Below are positions 1 through 11,361 of a stretch of DNA of 64,000 nt, piece after piece. Source of the stretch: Chamaecyparis obtusa. Lineage: Eukaryota > Streptophyta > Pinopsida > Cupressales > Cupressaceae. A model generated the notes under the pieces. It was not told the origin of the DNA. It saw only the letters and a list, made by a program, of their open reading frames with translations, and ran no database searches. Within the stretch, counting starts at the first letter, position 1. The number at the start of each line of letters is the position of its first letter. The DNA lies in NCBI GenBank assembly GCA_027943335.1, contig BSBK01002075.1, positions 5,221,001-5,285,000 on the forward strand, given 5' to 3'. The position numbers were made by a program, and so were the translations under genes.

Positions 1-3000
1 TCAGGCTCCGTCATGCTGGTTGTTGGTTCACTGGTGGAAGAAGCCACGGGTTCGAGAGCATTCAGATAGCAAGCAATTTCGTAATCGTTGCGAAATGTGA
101 GGAATGTGGGCTCGTGGTGGCGCTGGGGCCAGTCAATCAGGTCAAAGTGAACAAGGGGCAAGTCAATGGTAGGTTCGATGTTGTGAATGTGAAAGGTGTC
201 ATCTTTGGTGACCATATAATCGGAGCTCATCAAGTCTTCTCCTAAGATACCTGAATTGGGGCTCATCCTATCAAACGAAGCGTCGTCTACTAAGGCGATT
301 TGAGGAGGGCAATCCTCTAGTCTGACACTAGGATCGTTAGTTGCATCGGGTTGGGTACTATAGGCATGAATAATATCCACATCTAGATCAATTGTTGCAT
401 CTGAAAGCGAATCCCATTCATATTCATGGGAGTCTGTCTCTGAGTCATCATTTAGGCCTCGTGATGTAGAAGCCTCGAGGTTAGGGAGGGTTTCCCCCTT
501 TCTAGTATTGGTACTATCTGTCGCAGCTAGGACAGTAACATTTTCCTTTGTCGATCTAGAAGTCACACAATCACTATCCGTCGCAGCTGGGATAGTAGGA
601 TTATTAAGCATCAAATCTGTGGAATCTCCCCAAAGGAGATTCGTGGAGGGCACCCAATCATCAGACACATCTTGTTGGTTGGAGAGATCGGGTGTATAAT
701 CTGCATCACTGTCGCTGTCTGTTGCAACTGGGACAGGGATACCTTTCTTCTTCTTGTTCTCAAAACCTAAGCCGATTGTGGACTTATTTTTGCGTCCAAA
801 GAGAGCATGATCAAGAGGCTCAGCTTTAGCATCCAGCCTATGACTAAGGGGACCAAATCCCGGATATCCCATATTTTTGACCAGTGTGTATCCTTTCCCA
901 TAAGTTTCAGGTGAAGGAGCAAAATTCTCATTATGTTTGTATTTCTCTTCGTGATATATCCAGTTCCTTACAGCAACTTCCTCTTTCTCTTCTTGAATGG
1001 GGACCGAAGACTCAATAAATTTCCCAAATAACGTCATTGCTGATGACGAAGGCTTCACATTTGGGGAGGGTCTCCCATAAGACCTAGGAGAGATTGGTAT
1101 TTTTGTAAAGGAATCAATCTTATAATCTCCCATCCCAAGGTCCATGGTCTTGAATTTCTGCTTGCATTGTTCAAGTGAACTACTAGGATTGTCAGCTTCT
1201 CTATTCAAAGGTACATGTGATCCCGCAGAAATGTTATTAACTGATAGAGCACTGTCTCCCGGGATGCAAATTTCTACACCATTATGGGGGAACTTAACAC
1301 ACTGGTGATATGTCGATGGGACTGCCTGCATTTCATGAATCCATGGCCTACCTAGCAAAATGTTGTAGGCGAGAGGTCCAACATCAACAATTTGGAACAA
1401 TATGTCTCTTTCTATAGGACCGATACGAATAGGCAAAACAGCCAATCCCTTAGAACTTCTTTCTGCTTCATCATATGCTTTGATTGTGATTCTTTTCTTT
1501 GTGTCAATGACGTTCTCAGAATACCCTAGAGCTAGCAGCAAACTCAGAGTACAAATATTGAGCCCCGCACCCCCATCTATCAGTACACGTCTAACACGGG
1601 TTTTATGAATCATGACCTCGATGTGTAAGGCCAAATTATGTGGGTGACTAATGGATTTGTCATCTTCTTCTGAGAAGGTGAGGAAATGAGGGCTAGCCAA
1701 ATGGTTGACCATGTTTTGGAATTGGTCGATATCTAAGTTATTAGGGACATTGGCTGCTCGCAAGGCATCCTCGAGGACGCGCTTGTGCTTAGGAGATAAT
1801 TCTAAAAGCTCAAAAATGGATATCTGAGCGGGTGTTCGTTGTAGTTGGTCAATAAGGTTATAATTGGAATCAGGACCAACGACAGGTTTTGGAGGAGCAC
1901 CTTTGGACGTGGGTTGTTTAGACTTGCTAGTGCTAGGACCTTTGATGATAATGGGTGCTTGAGCCTGACCCCTAGTGACAACATTGAGGGACCGGGGCAT
2001 CCCATGTGTGTGAGGACCTCTTATCACCACAGCGGGTCTTTCATTAGTCATAGGAATTGAGTCCACATTATGTCCGTAAGGATCTTTCTTTCTCACCATG
2101 TTGATATTATCGTCAGCCACTTCAAGCATGTTAATCACATTGTCAGCATGTGTGTATGTATAGTTAATAGCCGCCTTGCCATTCTTACTAGAATTCTCTC
2201 CTTTTTCATATTTAGGCAAGGGCTCTTTAAAGGCTTTATGGTCTGCATTGGTAGTTAACCCACCCACTTGTAGTTGTCCTTTCTCAATAAGGTCTTGGAC
2301 AAGATGCTTGAGTTTAAAACAATTTTCTATGTCGTGGCCAATCCCATTATGGAAAACGCAAAAAGCCTTAGCATCCCACCAATGAGGTAAAGGATCTGGT
2401 ATTCGATGTTTTGTAGGATCCTGTGGGTGCGCCAGATTATGAGCAACGAGTGTCTTAAAAACATCTGCATAGGATTCTCCCAATTTAGTGAATTGTCTTT
2501 TCTCCGTTTTAGATCTCTTTTGATACTGAGGTTTGTCTTGTTGCGTTGATGATGTTTGCAACTTCATAGCTTGAACTGCATGAGAGAGATTAAGAACTCC
2601 TTCATTTTTGACCTGAGATGAATCAACAACTCCGTCGTTGACGACTTGCTTGTTTTTGTTCCAATAAGAGTTCTTTTTGTCCTTGTTACCATTAGTATTG
2701 TTATTTTGGCCATTGTTGTTATTTGTTGGTTTAGCCAAAATCCCTTGTTCTTTTAGGACATCCTCAATGCGACATGCCACCTCTACCATAGTATCAAAAG
2801 AATTAAATGGAATCTTCTTGACTTCATACTTGAGTTCTGGTATTAGATTGTTCACAATGATATCAATTCTTTCTTCTTCAGGGATTGTCCTTGGGTATTT
2901 TGAACATAATCGCCTCCATCGTTGCAAAAAAGTGACAAAAGATTCCCCTTGATTCTGCTTAAGTTTACACAAATCAAGCATGGTGACCGACCTAGATAAA

Positions 3001-4436
3001 TTGTAAGCAAAATGTTGCACAAATCTTTGGACAAGTTCTCTAAATGTCCTTACTGGAGGGGAAAGGTTGGTGAACCATTCCATGGCTTGACCTTTTAAAC
3101 TCCTTGGGAATAATCTCAACAAGTAGGAGTCTTCGTGGTGAAAGGAAAAGCTCATTATGTAGAATTGTCGAACATGGTCATGAGGGTCACCCGTGCCATC
3201 ATATTTGTCGTATGTTGGGAATTCAACTTTCTTAGAAAATTCTACCATCACCACACTTTTGTCAATGGGATTAGGACATATGGAGTCCAAATGAAATGTA
3301 TTCTTGGGAGCTTTCATTCTGTCTATATCCTTTTGCATTTGTAAGATTAACTCATCAGTTGAAGGATTCTGTTTCTTGATTTTTTGGTGAATATCAAAGT
3401 TATATGGAACTTTAGCGCCTTTGTTGATAAGACTTTCCAAAAATTGGTCTTTGTTTTGTTCCACGTATTGCTCCACATAGGCTTGAAAGGATGGTTCTTG
3501 TTGCATAGTCATGAAGTCCATATGATTAGCATAACTGCCTCCATGTTGTGAGCCATGATGTGCTCGTTGGGAGGGTTGCTTTGAATGTCTATGCGAGTAT
3601 TGTCCCCTGTGATGGTCATATCTTGAAGTCCTTCTTCCTCTAGGACTTGGGGATCGTGAGGGTGTCTTTGATCTTCTTCGAGGGCTAGGGGAAGGGGTAG
3701 ATGGGGGCGAGTTGGTCCCACTATTGGCTCCCCTCCTGTTAGATCGATTTTGGAGTTGTTGTGCATAGAGTCTATCTTCTTCTTCTTGGGCGACTCTTTT
3801 CTGTATATCCAACAATGCACGTTCCTCTTCCTCTAGTTGTCAGAATTTCTCCTTTTTTGCAGCCTGTTCATCTAAGTAGGCTTGCTTCTCTCTCTCAATG
3901 CTTCTTAATCTTGTATTTGCATATCGAGAAGTGTCCTTAAGTGGGGAGGTCTGTCTTGAATGCCTTATTGCATTAGCTGCGTTGATATGGTGATCACCAG
4001 ATTCGTTGTTCTGGTCTTCGTGTTGTGACCCTGAATCTGAGTGGGCTGACTTATGCTGTCTTTCAGCTCGTTGTTGAGCATCAAAATACCTCGCGTTATT
4101 AGGAGGTGACCCAGGTGGACTGGCATGAGAAGAACCACCATACTCTCCTCTGTGTCGTTGAAAGATATCCTCGAGAGTTTGATTCATGGCTTCTCTTTGT
4201 TGCCGGGTGAAAGTGTAACTCATGTCCATGCTTGATGAAAGTGGTATGAAAGAGGTGCTCACTTCACTAGGGTTAGCTCCCGGATTGAAACAAACCTCGG
4301 ATTCACTCTTAGGAGATTGGTCAAAAAGGGGTCCTTTTCCCTTAGGTTGTCGACGGGTCTTGATAGGTGGTAACTGGCTAAAGGCAACAGGGGGTTGCTT
4401 CCCTTGATTAACTTGGTACCTTGTCGTAACTGACAT
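1..4436 (-). CDS. Ty3/gypsy element A gag-protease polyprotein, partial at window edge
   Basis: One frame stays open from the ATG at 4436 to the left edge, interrupted only by a TGA at 3840-3842 (probably CGA to TGA). In order: a charged, coiled N-terminus; an Arg/Ser/Pro-rich stretch (about 3620-3770); a retrotransposon gag capsid domain (about 2760-3350, with the MEWF motif near 3075-3085); a C-X2-H-X4-H-X4-C zinc knuckle (about 2320-2362) followed by the KLKHLVQDLIE helix; an aspartic protease (about 1290-1620, active site LIDGGAG near 1563-1583, LLGRPW near 1336-1362); then an acidic Ser/Thr-rich linker to the edge. Gag packages the RNA and the protease matures the polyprotein. The layout matches Tat-type plant gypsy elements. 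RT and integrase would lie beyond position 1. The near-perfect frame suggests a young copy. Confidence 0.88.
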
Positions 4437-4920
4437 GAAAGAGAGATATTCTCAATGATAAGGTGACCTTTCAAAGTGTCCACACCAAACTAGGATAATC
4501 GAAATCCTCTATTGTCCAAAGAAAGATGAAAAAAGAAAAGAAAGGGGGCTTTACCAACACTGTCAAAGAGGTGCTTCAAATCAAAGGGTGACTACCCTTG
4601 CACTTTTGAATCAGGAGGTTGGACTAGGCCAAAAGATAATTGAAAATGAAAGCGATTTGGACAATAAGAGAACTGAAATTTTCCCAGAATATAGCTAACA
4701 CTTTTAAAGATGAACCTTGGCACCAAGAATGGCTTTCTAACTTGACAATTATTCCAAAGTGACTTTGTAAACCAAATGATGCTATCCCGAAGAACTAAGA
4801 ACCAGAGATTTAGAGTCAAGACAGATCTCAAACGTCAGGGTGAGAAGCCTGTTCTAAGACCTGGCCTAATTGACAGCAACTGAAACTGACCAAAATTTAA
4901 GCACGACAAAAATGAGTCAG

Positions 4921-5146
4921 GCGATATACTCCAGGCTACTGGGGCGATAAACCCCTACCCGTGCGATACTTCGCCCTAAGACAGGCGATACTTCTTAATA
5001 CTATAGGGCGATATACCCCAGGCAGGCAGGGCGATAGTCCGTCAGGGGCGAACTATCGCGCGATATTTCTCTTCAAAGGGTGCGATATTTCTAGCATGTG
5101 CGAAGTATCGCACGATACTTCGCCTCACAGGGTGCGATACTGTTAC
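4921..5146. repeat. GCGATA-motif cluster 1 (short palindromic repeats)
   Basis: About a dozen copies of GCGATA or its complement lie in about 225 bp, many extended to GCGATACTTCGC or GCGAAGTATCGC, which are reverse complements of each other. TATCGCGCGATA-type palindromes are also present. The cluster is far more GC-rich than its surroundings. The function is unknown; RNA hairpins or protein-binding sites in the retrotransposon leader are possible. Confidence 0.6.
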
Positions 5147-6559
5147 AGAATTATTCAACTCTTGACCAGAATTGTGTGAAATTTGCGTTTTTGGATCTGT
5201 TTGGTCAAAATTTTCAGTCTGAGGGTTAATGTTTTCGATTTCAGTCACAGATTCAACAGCATTCGGACAGGTTTGCAAACAGTAAAGGATCAAACATGTC
5301 TTCAAACACTTGAAACAAGGGCAAAAGCAACCTTGCCAAGACAAACACTTGTGATATCAAAATTGAAAAAGCACCTTATGAATGCTACCGATTGTTTGTA
5401 TGTTGAGAACGTTTACACTGGTATCACACAATCGAAGACAAATCAAGCAATTACTACCTACAAGACAAGGCTCAATACTTATCAACTTAGCCCACAACTT
5501 GATGCCCCCTTGCCTCACACCAAGTGGTTGCCCACAAGAGATATTGGCTTTGTCATGGAAATGTCAAAATGACACAACCAAAGGGACACATATGGTGAGT
5601 ATCTTAAGGTGATCTGGGTAAACCACTTGGATCAATCCTTGCACTAAGAAGATAAGCGGCTAAAAGAGGGTGGCTTCTATCTAATGGTTCTTAATAAGAA
5701 TTTCCGTTCACAACACCCCTCTTGCTCCTCATAAAGGACTAGGACCTCGCGGCCTCAAGAGTACCTTAAGCATTCTTGCTCAATATTTTCCTCATGGTCA
5801 CAATCCCACAAGTACTTACATCAAGCGAAGACAAGTGTTATGTCTACCAAGGTTTTGTGTCCTCAATAGCCTTGAGATTATAGTGAGTTGGAATCACTCG
5901 CCACCAAGGAAAATGATGACAAGGTTGTCCCCACTTGGGTCGTTCCTCTTGATTGCTCAAGAGCAGGCCCGCTAAAGGATTCCTAAACTAAACAAAATGG
6001 ACCAACACTTGAGGTTCAAGGTTTTTGATTCACCACAAGGGTGAAGAGCATACTCCCCTATCTCAAGAATTTTTCCCAAACACACCAAACAAAGAAATCA
6101 ATTACCCCCTTGCTTCCAAAACCTTAAGATGGGTCAAGATTTTCTGATTCACCTAAAGGTGAAGAGCATACTTCTCCTACCACCTCAAAATCCCTTTCAC
6201 AAGGTATTAAGATTCCTAATACAATTAGTAAATGCCACAAATGAAAGGAAAACAACAACAAGCAAGAAATGAAAATTTTTTTTTTTTTGTTTTTATGCTT
6301 GGGCAGCCCTGCAAAAATTGTTAGTAGCCCTCTTTGACATGCGTTTTTAGCAATTTTTAAGCAAAGGAGAGCACCTACAAACACAACTTGTTAGGCCCAC
6401 AATGTTAGCAAAATCAAAATCCCAATGTAAATGTGCAACAATCTAATGGATTTAAGCTAAAAAAAGTAGGTTAGACCTAATTAAACAAAGTAAACAGAAC
6501 AGCAAGCTAAAATAGTCGAATTCGGACAAAAAAAAATTGAAAGTGCAAGTCTCTGCCAG

Positions 6560-6786
6560 ACCAGGCGATGTTTCTCAGTCTCCAACAGTATCGCGCGACA
6601 CAGTTTCCTATAGTCGGGCGATACTTCCCCAGTCGAGCGATACTTCGCACGATGCCAGGCAATACTTCGCCCGATGCCAGGCGATAGACTTCGCTATAGG
6701 CGTGCGATACTTTTTCCGAGCGAAGTATCGCACCAAGACAGGAAGTATATCGCGCGATATTTCTGAGAAGTGTCGCGCGATAATCT
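6560..6786. repeat. GCGATA-motif cluster 2
   Basis: A second cluster with the same motif family in both orientations, about 1.64 kb from the first and in the same overall orientation, both followed by a CAGAA-type boundary. The two may be diverged copies of one leader segment. Confidence 0.58.
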
Positions 6787-6960
6787 GAGACAGAAAACCA
6801 GAGACAGATTTTTCCGAAAGTTAATCCGAAAATGACGAAAAATGCATCAAATAAAAGGACAAAGCTATCTACTCTGCCCCACGGTTTTCCTGATTCTCTT
6901 GATTTTCCTGATTCAGACATCTTTTGTGAGCTTTTGCTCAAAATTTGAGATTCTTATCTC

Positions 6961-7184
6961 CCATTTTTAGACATTGATTATTGCCTAGCAGCGACGGTGA
7001 TAGTTTTGTCTAAAGCTTGATTTGCACCTAGCAGCGACGGTGTTGGTCTAAGCTTTTGTTTATGTTTGTCCAGATGTGATCCCGAATCGACCTCATATCT
7101 GAGTTGTTTTGTGATCCCAGATCGATCTCACATTTCAACTTCATTCTTTGACTACATGTGTTCCCAGATCGATCACACATTAGT
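6961..7184 (+). other. 3' non-coding end of a plus-strand LTR retrotransposon
   Basis: No gene. It contains short direct repeats: CCTAGCAGCGACGGTG near 6989 and 7027, and GATCCCAGATCGA-type strings near 7080, 7113 and 7160. It leads directly into a polypurine tract and LTR, so it is the terminal internal part of the element that owns the 975-bp LTR. Confidence 0.5.
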
Positions 7185-7198
7185 CAAAGAGGGGCAAA
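7185..7198 (+). other. Polypurine tract before the 975-bp LTR
   Basis: Purine-rich CAAAGAGGGGCAAA lies immediately before TGTATGCACCC. Such tracts prime plus-strand DNA synthesis in LTR retrotransposons. Nearly the same tract precedes the 3' LTR of element B at 18032-18045. Confidence 0.75.
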
Positions 7199-8173
7199 TG
7201 TATGCACCCTAAAATGGTCGCCTAGACTTTGGGCCCCATTTATTCAATTTATCAATCCTGAATCATTTTGATCAATAATCAATATTTTCAACATTATCAA
7301 TTTCTTGATCAAATCCTAATTTCGATCATATATTGGATTTTTATCCTTGGGCTAACCATTTATCCTAAGTCTTTATTTAATTAAAAGGAATATTTCCTCC
7401 CCTTTCAATTAAATAAAAAGCCCCACTTTCCTCTTATCCTAAGTTGCACAAATAAAAAATTATTCCTATTTTATAAAAAGGAAAAAAAGCACTTTTGTCT
7501 CACATGAGGCTCAAAAGTCAACACTTCACTCTCATTGGAGGATACTTGTGCACATGGATTGCTCCTCTTTCAAGCTCCACCGCTGATTAAGACTTTTTGC
7601 CTCTTAATCTCCATGGTCCATTTCACCTCATTTCTTATAAAAGGAGAGCTCTCTCCTTCATTTGCATATCCATGTTTTATGCTATTGTTATGCTGCAGGT
7701 TTTGGAGCTCTCTTTGAAGACACTCAAGCTTTGAAGACCTTGTTGTTGCATTTCATTTAGTTTGCTTTCATAGTTGCATAATCATGACATTCTTAGTGTA
7801 GATTTCCTTTTATGCAATCTCACATAGTCTAAATAGGAAGGATTTGTAATCCATTGCTATTTCCTTTCATAGATTAGATTTCTTTTCAAGCATTGCATTG
7901 TTATCATTTAGCTTAGATTTGCATTCTCATATAGTTTGCATTGCATTTCCATTTAGATTCTTGGGGATATTGGCATTGTTGCCCTTGTCTTCATTTGAAT
8001 CTCTCATTGTGTGGTTGACTAGCAAGGTCACCTTCTTGTAGCTCTAGCTGAGAGCAAAACTCATAGTCCCTTGCAACTCCATGCATAGAGAGCTATGAGC
8101 TGCTTTGTGAGGCCTCACTCTTGAGCAACCTTGCAAGTAATGGTTCATAGAAGTGCATATTTTAGTGTGTACA
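7199..8173 (+). mobile_element. LTR (left arm), 975 bp
   Basis: It starts TGTATGCACC and ends GTGTGTACA, with a polypurine tract on its left and a PBS 4 nt to its right. A TATA box (TATAAAAG, 7636-7643) marks the promoter. It is the left arm of a head-to-head pair with 8204-9180. An LTR with both a polypurine tract before it and a PBS after it is atypical for a simple insertion. Confidence 0.9.
7636..7643 (+). promoter_or_regulatory. LTR TATA box
   Basis: TATAAAAG in the left LTR. The mirror copy is on the minus strand at 8734-8741. Position about 440 bp from the LTR start is consistent with a U3 promoter. Confidence 0.6.
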
Positions 8174-8177
8174 TTTC

Positions 8178-8195
8178 TGGCGCCCACCGTGGGGC
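8178..8195 (+). promoter_or_regulatory. Primer-binding site, tRNA-Lys(CUU) type
   Basis: TGGCGCCCACCGTGGGGC is 18 nt complementary to the 3' end of plant tRNA-Lys(CUU) as I recall it, 4 nt after the LTR end. It can fold on itself: GCCC (8182-8185) pairs with GGGC (8192-8195) around the loop ACCGTG. The bases after it (8196-8203) mirror the bases before that stem. Confidence 0.8.
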
Positions 8196-8203
8196 GCCAG
8201 AAA

Positions 8204-9180
8204 TGTACACACTAAAATATGCACTTCTATGAACCATTACTTGCAAGGTTGCTCAAGAGTGAGGCCTCACAAAGCGGCTCATAGCTCTTTATGCATGGAG
8301 TTGCAAGGGACTATGAGTTTTGCTCTCAGCTAGAGCTACAAGAAGGTGACCTTGCTAGTCAACCACACAATGAGAGATTCAAATGAAGACAAGGGCAACA
8401 ATGCCAATATCCCCAAGAATCTAAATGGAAATGCAATGCAAACTATATGAGAATGCAAATCTAAGCTAAATGATAACAATGCAATGCTTGAAAAGAAATC
8501 TAATCTATGAAAGGAAATAGCAATGGATTACAAATCCTTCCTATTTAGACTATGTGAGATTGCATAAAAGGAAATCTACACTAAGAATGTCATGATTATG
8601 CAACTATGAAAGCAAACTAAATGAAATGCAACAACAAGGTCTTCAAAGCTTGAGTGTCTTCAAAGAGAGCTCCAAAACCTGCAGCATAACAATAGCATAA
8701 AACATGGATATGCAAATGAAGGAGAGAGCTCTCCTTTTATAAGAAATGAGGTGAAATGGACCATGGAGATTAAGAGGCAAAAAGTCTTAATCAGCGGTGG
8801 AGCTTGAAAGAGGAGCAATCCATGTGCACAAGTATCCTCCAATGAGAGTGAAGTGTTGACTTTTGAGCCTCATGTGAGACAAAAGTGCTTTTTCCCTTTT
8901 TATAAAATATGAATAATGCTTTATTTGTGCAACTTAGGATAAGAGGAAAGTGGGGGCTTTTTTATTTAATTGAAAGGGGAGGAAATATTCCTTTTAATTA
9001 AATAAAGACTTAGGATAAATGGTTAGCCCCTAGGATAAAAATCCAATATATGATCGAAATTAGGATTTGATCAAGAAATTGATAATGTTCAAAATATTGA
9101 TTATTGATCAAAATGATTCAGGATTGATAAATCAAATAAATGGGGCCCAAAGTCTAGGCGACCATTTTAGGGTGCATACA
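8204..9180 (-). mobile_element. LTR (right arm, inverted), 977 bp
   Basis: Reverse-complement copy of 7199-8173. It differs by roughly nine substitutions and a few small indels, mostly in the outer half. It ends exactly at the LTR terminus (TGTATGC read on the minus strand). There is no reverse-complement polypurine tract beyond it; the next base starts the gag coding sequence of element B. Confidence 0.9.
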
Positions 9181-11361
9181 ACCCCATCACCCTTTTCTTC
9201 TAGCTTCCCCACATCTGTTCCACCTCTAAGTAACGCAGGCATGCACCCAGCTTATATCAGCCAAACCCAAAGCCAACCTCAGCAACTACCACCATCATAC
9301 CCGCAAGAAGCATCGTTGCAACAGCCTCACCCATAGCAACCACATGTCCCCTTTCAGCAAACACCCATCATTCCTCAACAACAGCAAGTCCCTTGCTATC
9401 AGCCCCAGCAACAAATCCCTATGATCCCCCAGCAACAACAAGTTCCCACCCATCGGTTACAACAGCAAGTTCCAAATGTCCAATATCAGCAAGCAGTCCC
9501 ACAACAACCGCCAGTTCAACAACAGCAAGCAGCCCAACAACATCAAGCGGTTCCATATCATTTACCACAATATCCCCCTATGCCACACCAGCAATATCCC
9601 CAGCAACCATTGCCCCAAAATCAGTTCCAACCCATTTATCCACAGCAAGCACCATATCCAGTTCCACAGCTTCCATCACAAGCAGAAGTCCCAGTTCCCT
9701 CGCCACTCAATGTTGAGTGGGAAGCAATGAAAAATGCTCTAAAGGAGCTACAAAGTGGAACAGAGAATAAAACATACAAGTTCGAAGAGGTGTGCTCATA
9801 TCCCTTCGATCGGTCCATAGCAACTATCCCTTTCCCTAAGCATTTTGAGATGCCCAAGTTCGACAAGTATCGAGGGAAAGGAGATCCAGTAAACCATATC
9901 AAAGAGTTCTACATGGCGTGCCAAGAAGTGGCTTACAGTGATAACTATCTCCTGCGCCTATTTCCCAAAAGCTTGGGAGGAACTGCTGTTGAGTGGTTTT
10001 ACAAAATACCACATGGGATAATAAAAACCTTTGCTGAACTCTCTGAGAAGTTCATCACACACTATGCCCATAATGTGGAGAATGAGTTGTCCTTGCTAGA
10101 CCTATGCAACTCAAAATAGAAAGACGGAGAAAGCCTTGCAGAATACTTGCAAAGATGGCAGAATCTTACAACCAGGTTATTATATCAGCCGCCAGAGAAG
10201 CATCTAACAAAGATCTTCATTGATAACCTGCATCCAAAGCTATCCCATCACATGCGAATGAACTGTCTCCAAACATACCAAGACATCAAGAGCAAAGGCA
10301 TAGGCATCGAGAAATCTCTCCTAGATGAAGGCACTATTCGTCACTTCAAGGATGATTCCAAGAACAAACCCAACAATGATAAATCCCGTTACTGGAATCA
10401 TAACAAGAATGTTGTTACAGATGGAGCCACTGACACTAAGAATGTATAATTCATTGTGGCTAGTCCTACACCAGCTCAAACATACCAACCACCACAAGCA
10501 CCCATCTATCAACAACCACCAGCTCCCGCATATCAAGCACCTATTTATCAGCAGCCTCCTCAAGCTCATCAACCACTTGTGCAACAGTATTGGCAACAAT
10601 ACCAATAGAAACAGCCAGCACGTCAAGACAATCCTGTTAACGCAGTTAACGTTGCCCCAAGGCAGAACAAACCCAACAATCAGGACAATCCAAAGAGGAC
10701 TTTCACACCTTTGGGTGAGCCTCTAGATCAGATCTTTTATCGGCTAGCCAAGGAAAATATGATCACATATCCACCCATCCTACAGAAGGATGACAACGCA
10801 CCAAAGTCTGATTGGTATAAAGAACATGAATACTGTGATTACCATCATGTGAAAGGGCACACAATATTGAAGTGCATGTGGCTTAAGAACTACATCCAGG
10901 ATCTCATTGATCGCAAGGAGATCCAGGTCGATGCACCAGCTCAAGCTTCACCCAACGCCAGTTTGCAAATATATCAAAATGTGTTCCCTCAACACAATAC
11001 TGGGAAGAATCAAGCCAACGCCAATCAGCCCCAAAATCATGGCAAAGGCAAGCAAGAAGATCACACAGCGGCCTACATCAACTGTGACAAGTATGTCGGA
11101 TGCATAACTCAAGTTGAGCCCATCCAAGATGAGCCCACCATTAATACCATCCACGTCAGAGGGCCGGATCAATAATGTGCTGCAACTACCCGCAGTGGTA
11201 GGATAACTGTTGCCGGTGCTCCTCTGAGGTCACCTGCTCCTCCAAGGCCAACATCTACTGCATCCACAGCACAGTCTAACACCAGGCCAGCATCAAATGC
11301 ACGTGCAACACAGCATAATGCACCAAGTGCACAATACAATATCATAGAGCATCTTGGGAAC
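9181..11361 (+). pseudogene. Element B gag (5'-truncated, with stops)
   Basis: The reading frame begins at the first base after the palindrome, so the N-terminus, leader, PBS and 5' LTR of element B are missing. The start is Pro/Gln-rich (about 9200-9720), then a gag capsid domain (about 9780-10330, with the VEWFYK motif), a second Gln/Pro-rich stretch, and a C-X2-H-X4-H-X4-C knuckle (near 10830-10875) with a following LKNYIQDLIDR helix like that of element A. In-frame stops lie at 9334, 10117, 10447, 10606 and 11173; all fit C-to-T changes in CAG or CAA codons. No frameshift occurs. The product would be the virus-like-particle protein of a Tat-type gypsy element. Confidence 0.87.

Larger units (their letters stand above)
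4437..6960 (-). other. Non-coding leader of element A (no gene seen)
   Basis: I see no credible gene over about 2.5 kb. The part nearest gag is plausibly the untranslated leader of the minus-strand element A. It contains two GCGATA-motif clusters listed separately and a poly-T tract near 6277-6288. Somewhere before about 6960 it must join sequence belonging to a plus-strand element, because 6961-7198 reads as a plus-strand 3' end; the exact junction is not visible. Confidence 0.45.
7199..9180. repeat. ~2-kb LTR-PBS-LTR palindrome
   Basis: Two full LTRs face each other through a 30-bp PBS-derived spacer. The axis lies between 8188 and 8189, inside the PBS. The arms are about 99% identical. 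The unpaired loop is only 6 nt (8186-8191). Confidence 0.92.

Noticed and set aside
508..3344. Plus-strand open frames opposite element A
   Set aside because: They are shadows of the long minus-strand gag-protease frame, which has clear domains.
7535..8842. Two identical 60-codon open frames (7535-7717 plus, 8660-8842 minus)
   Set aside because: They are mirror images within the two LTR arms, span the TATA box and have no protein-family features; they only reflect the palindrome.
7199..9180. Palindrome as a sequencing or assembly fold-back artefact
   Set aside because: The arms carry about a dozen differences including indels, and the inverted copy stops exactly at the LTR end instead of continuing through the polypurine tract. 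An artefact would give near-identical arms with random ends. Long-read confirmation is still worthwhile.
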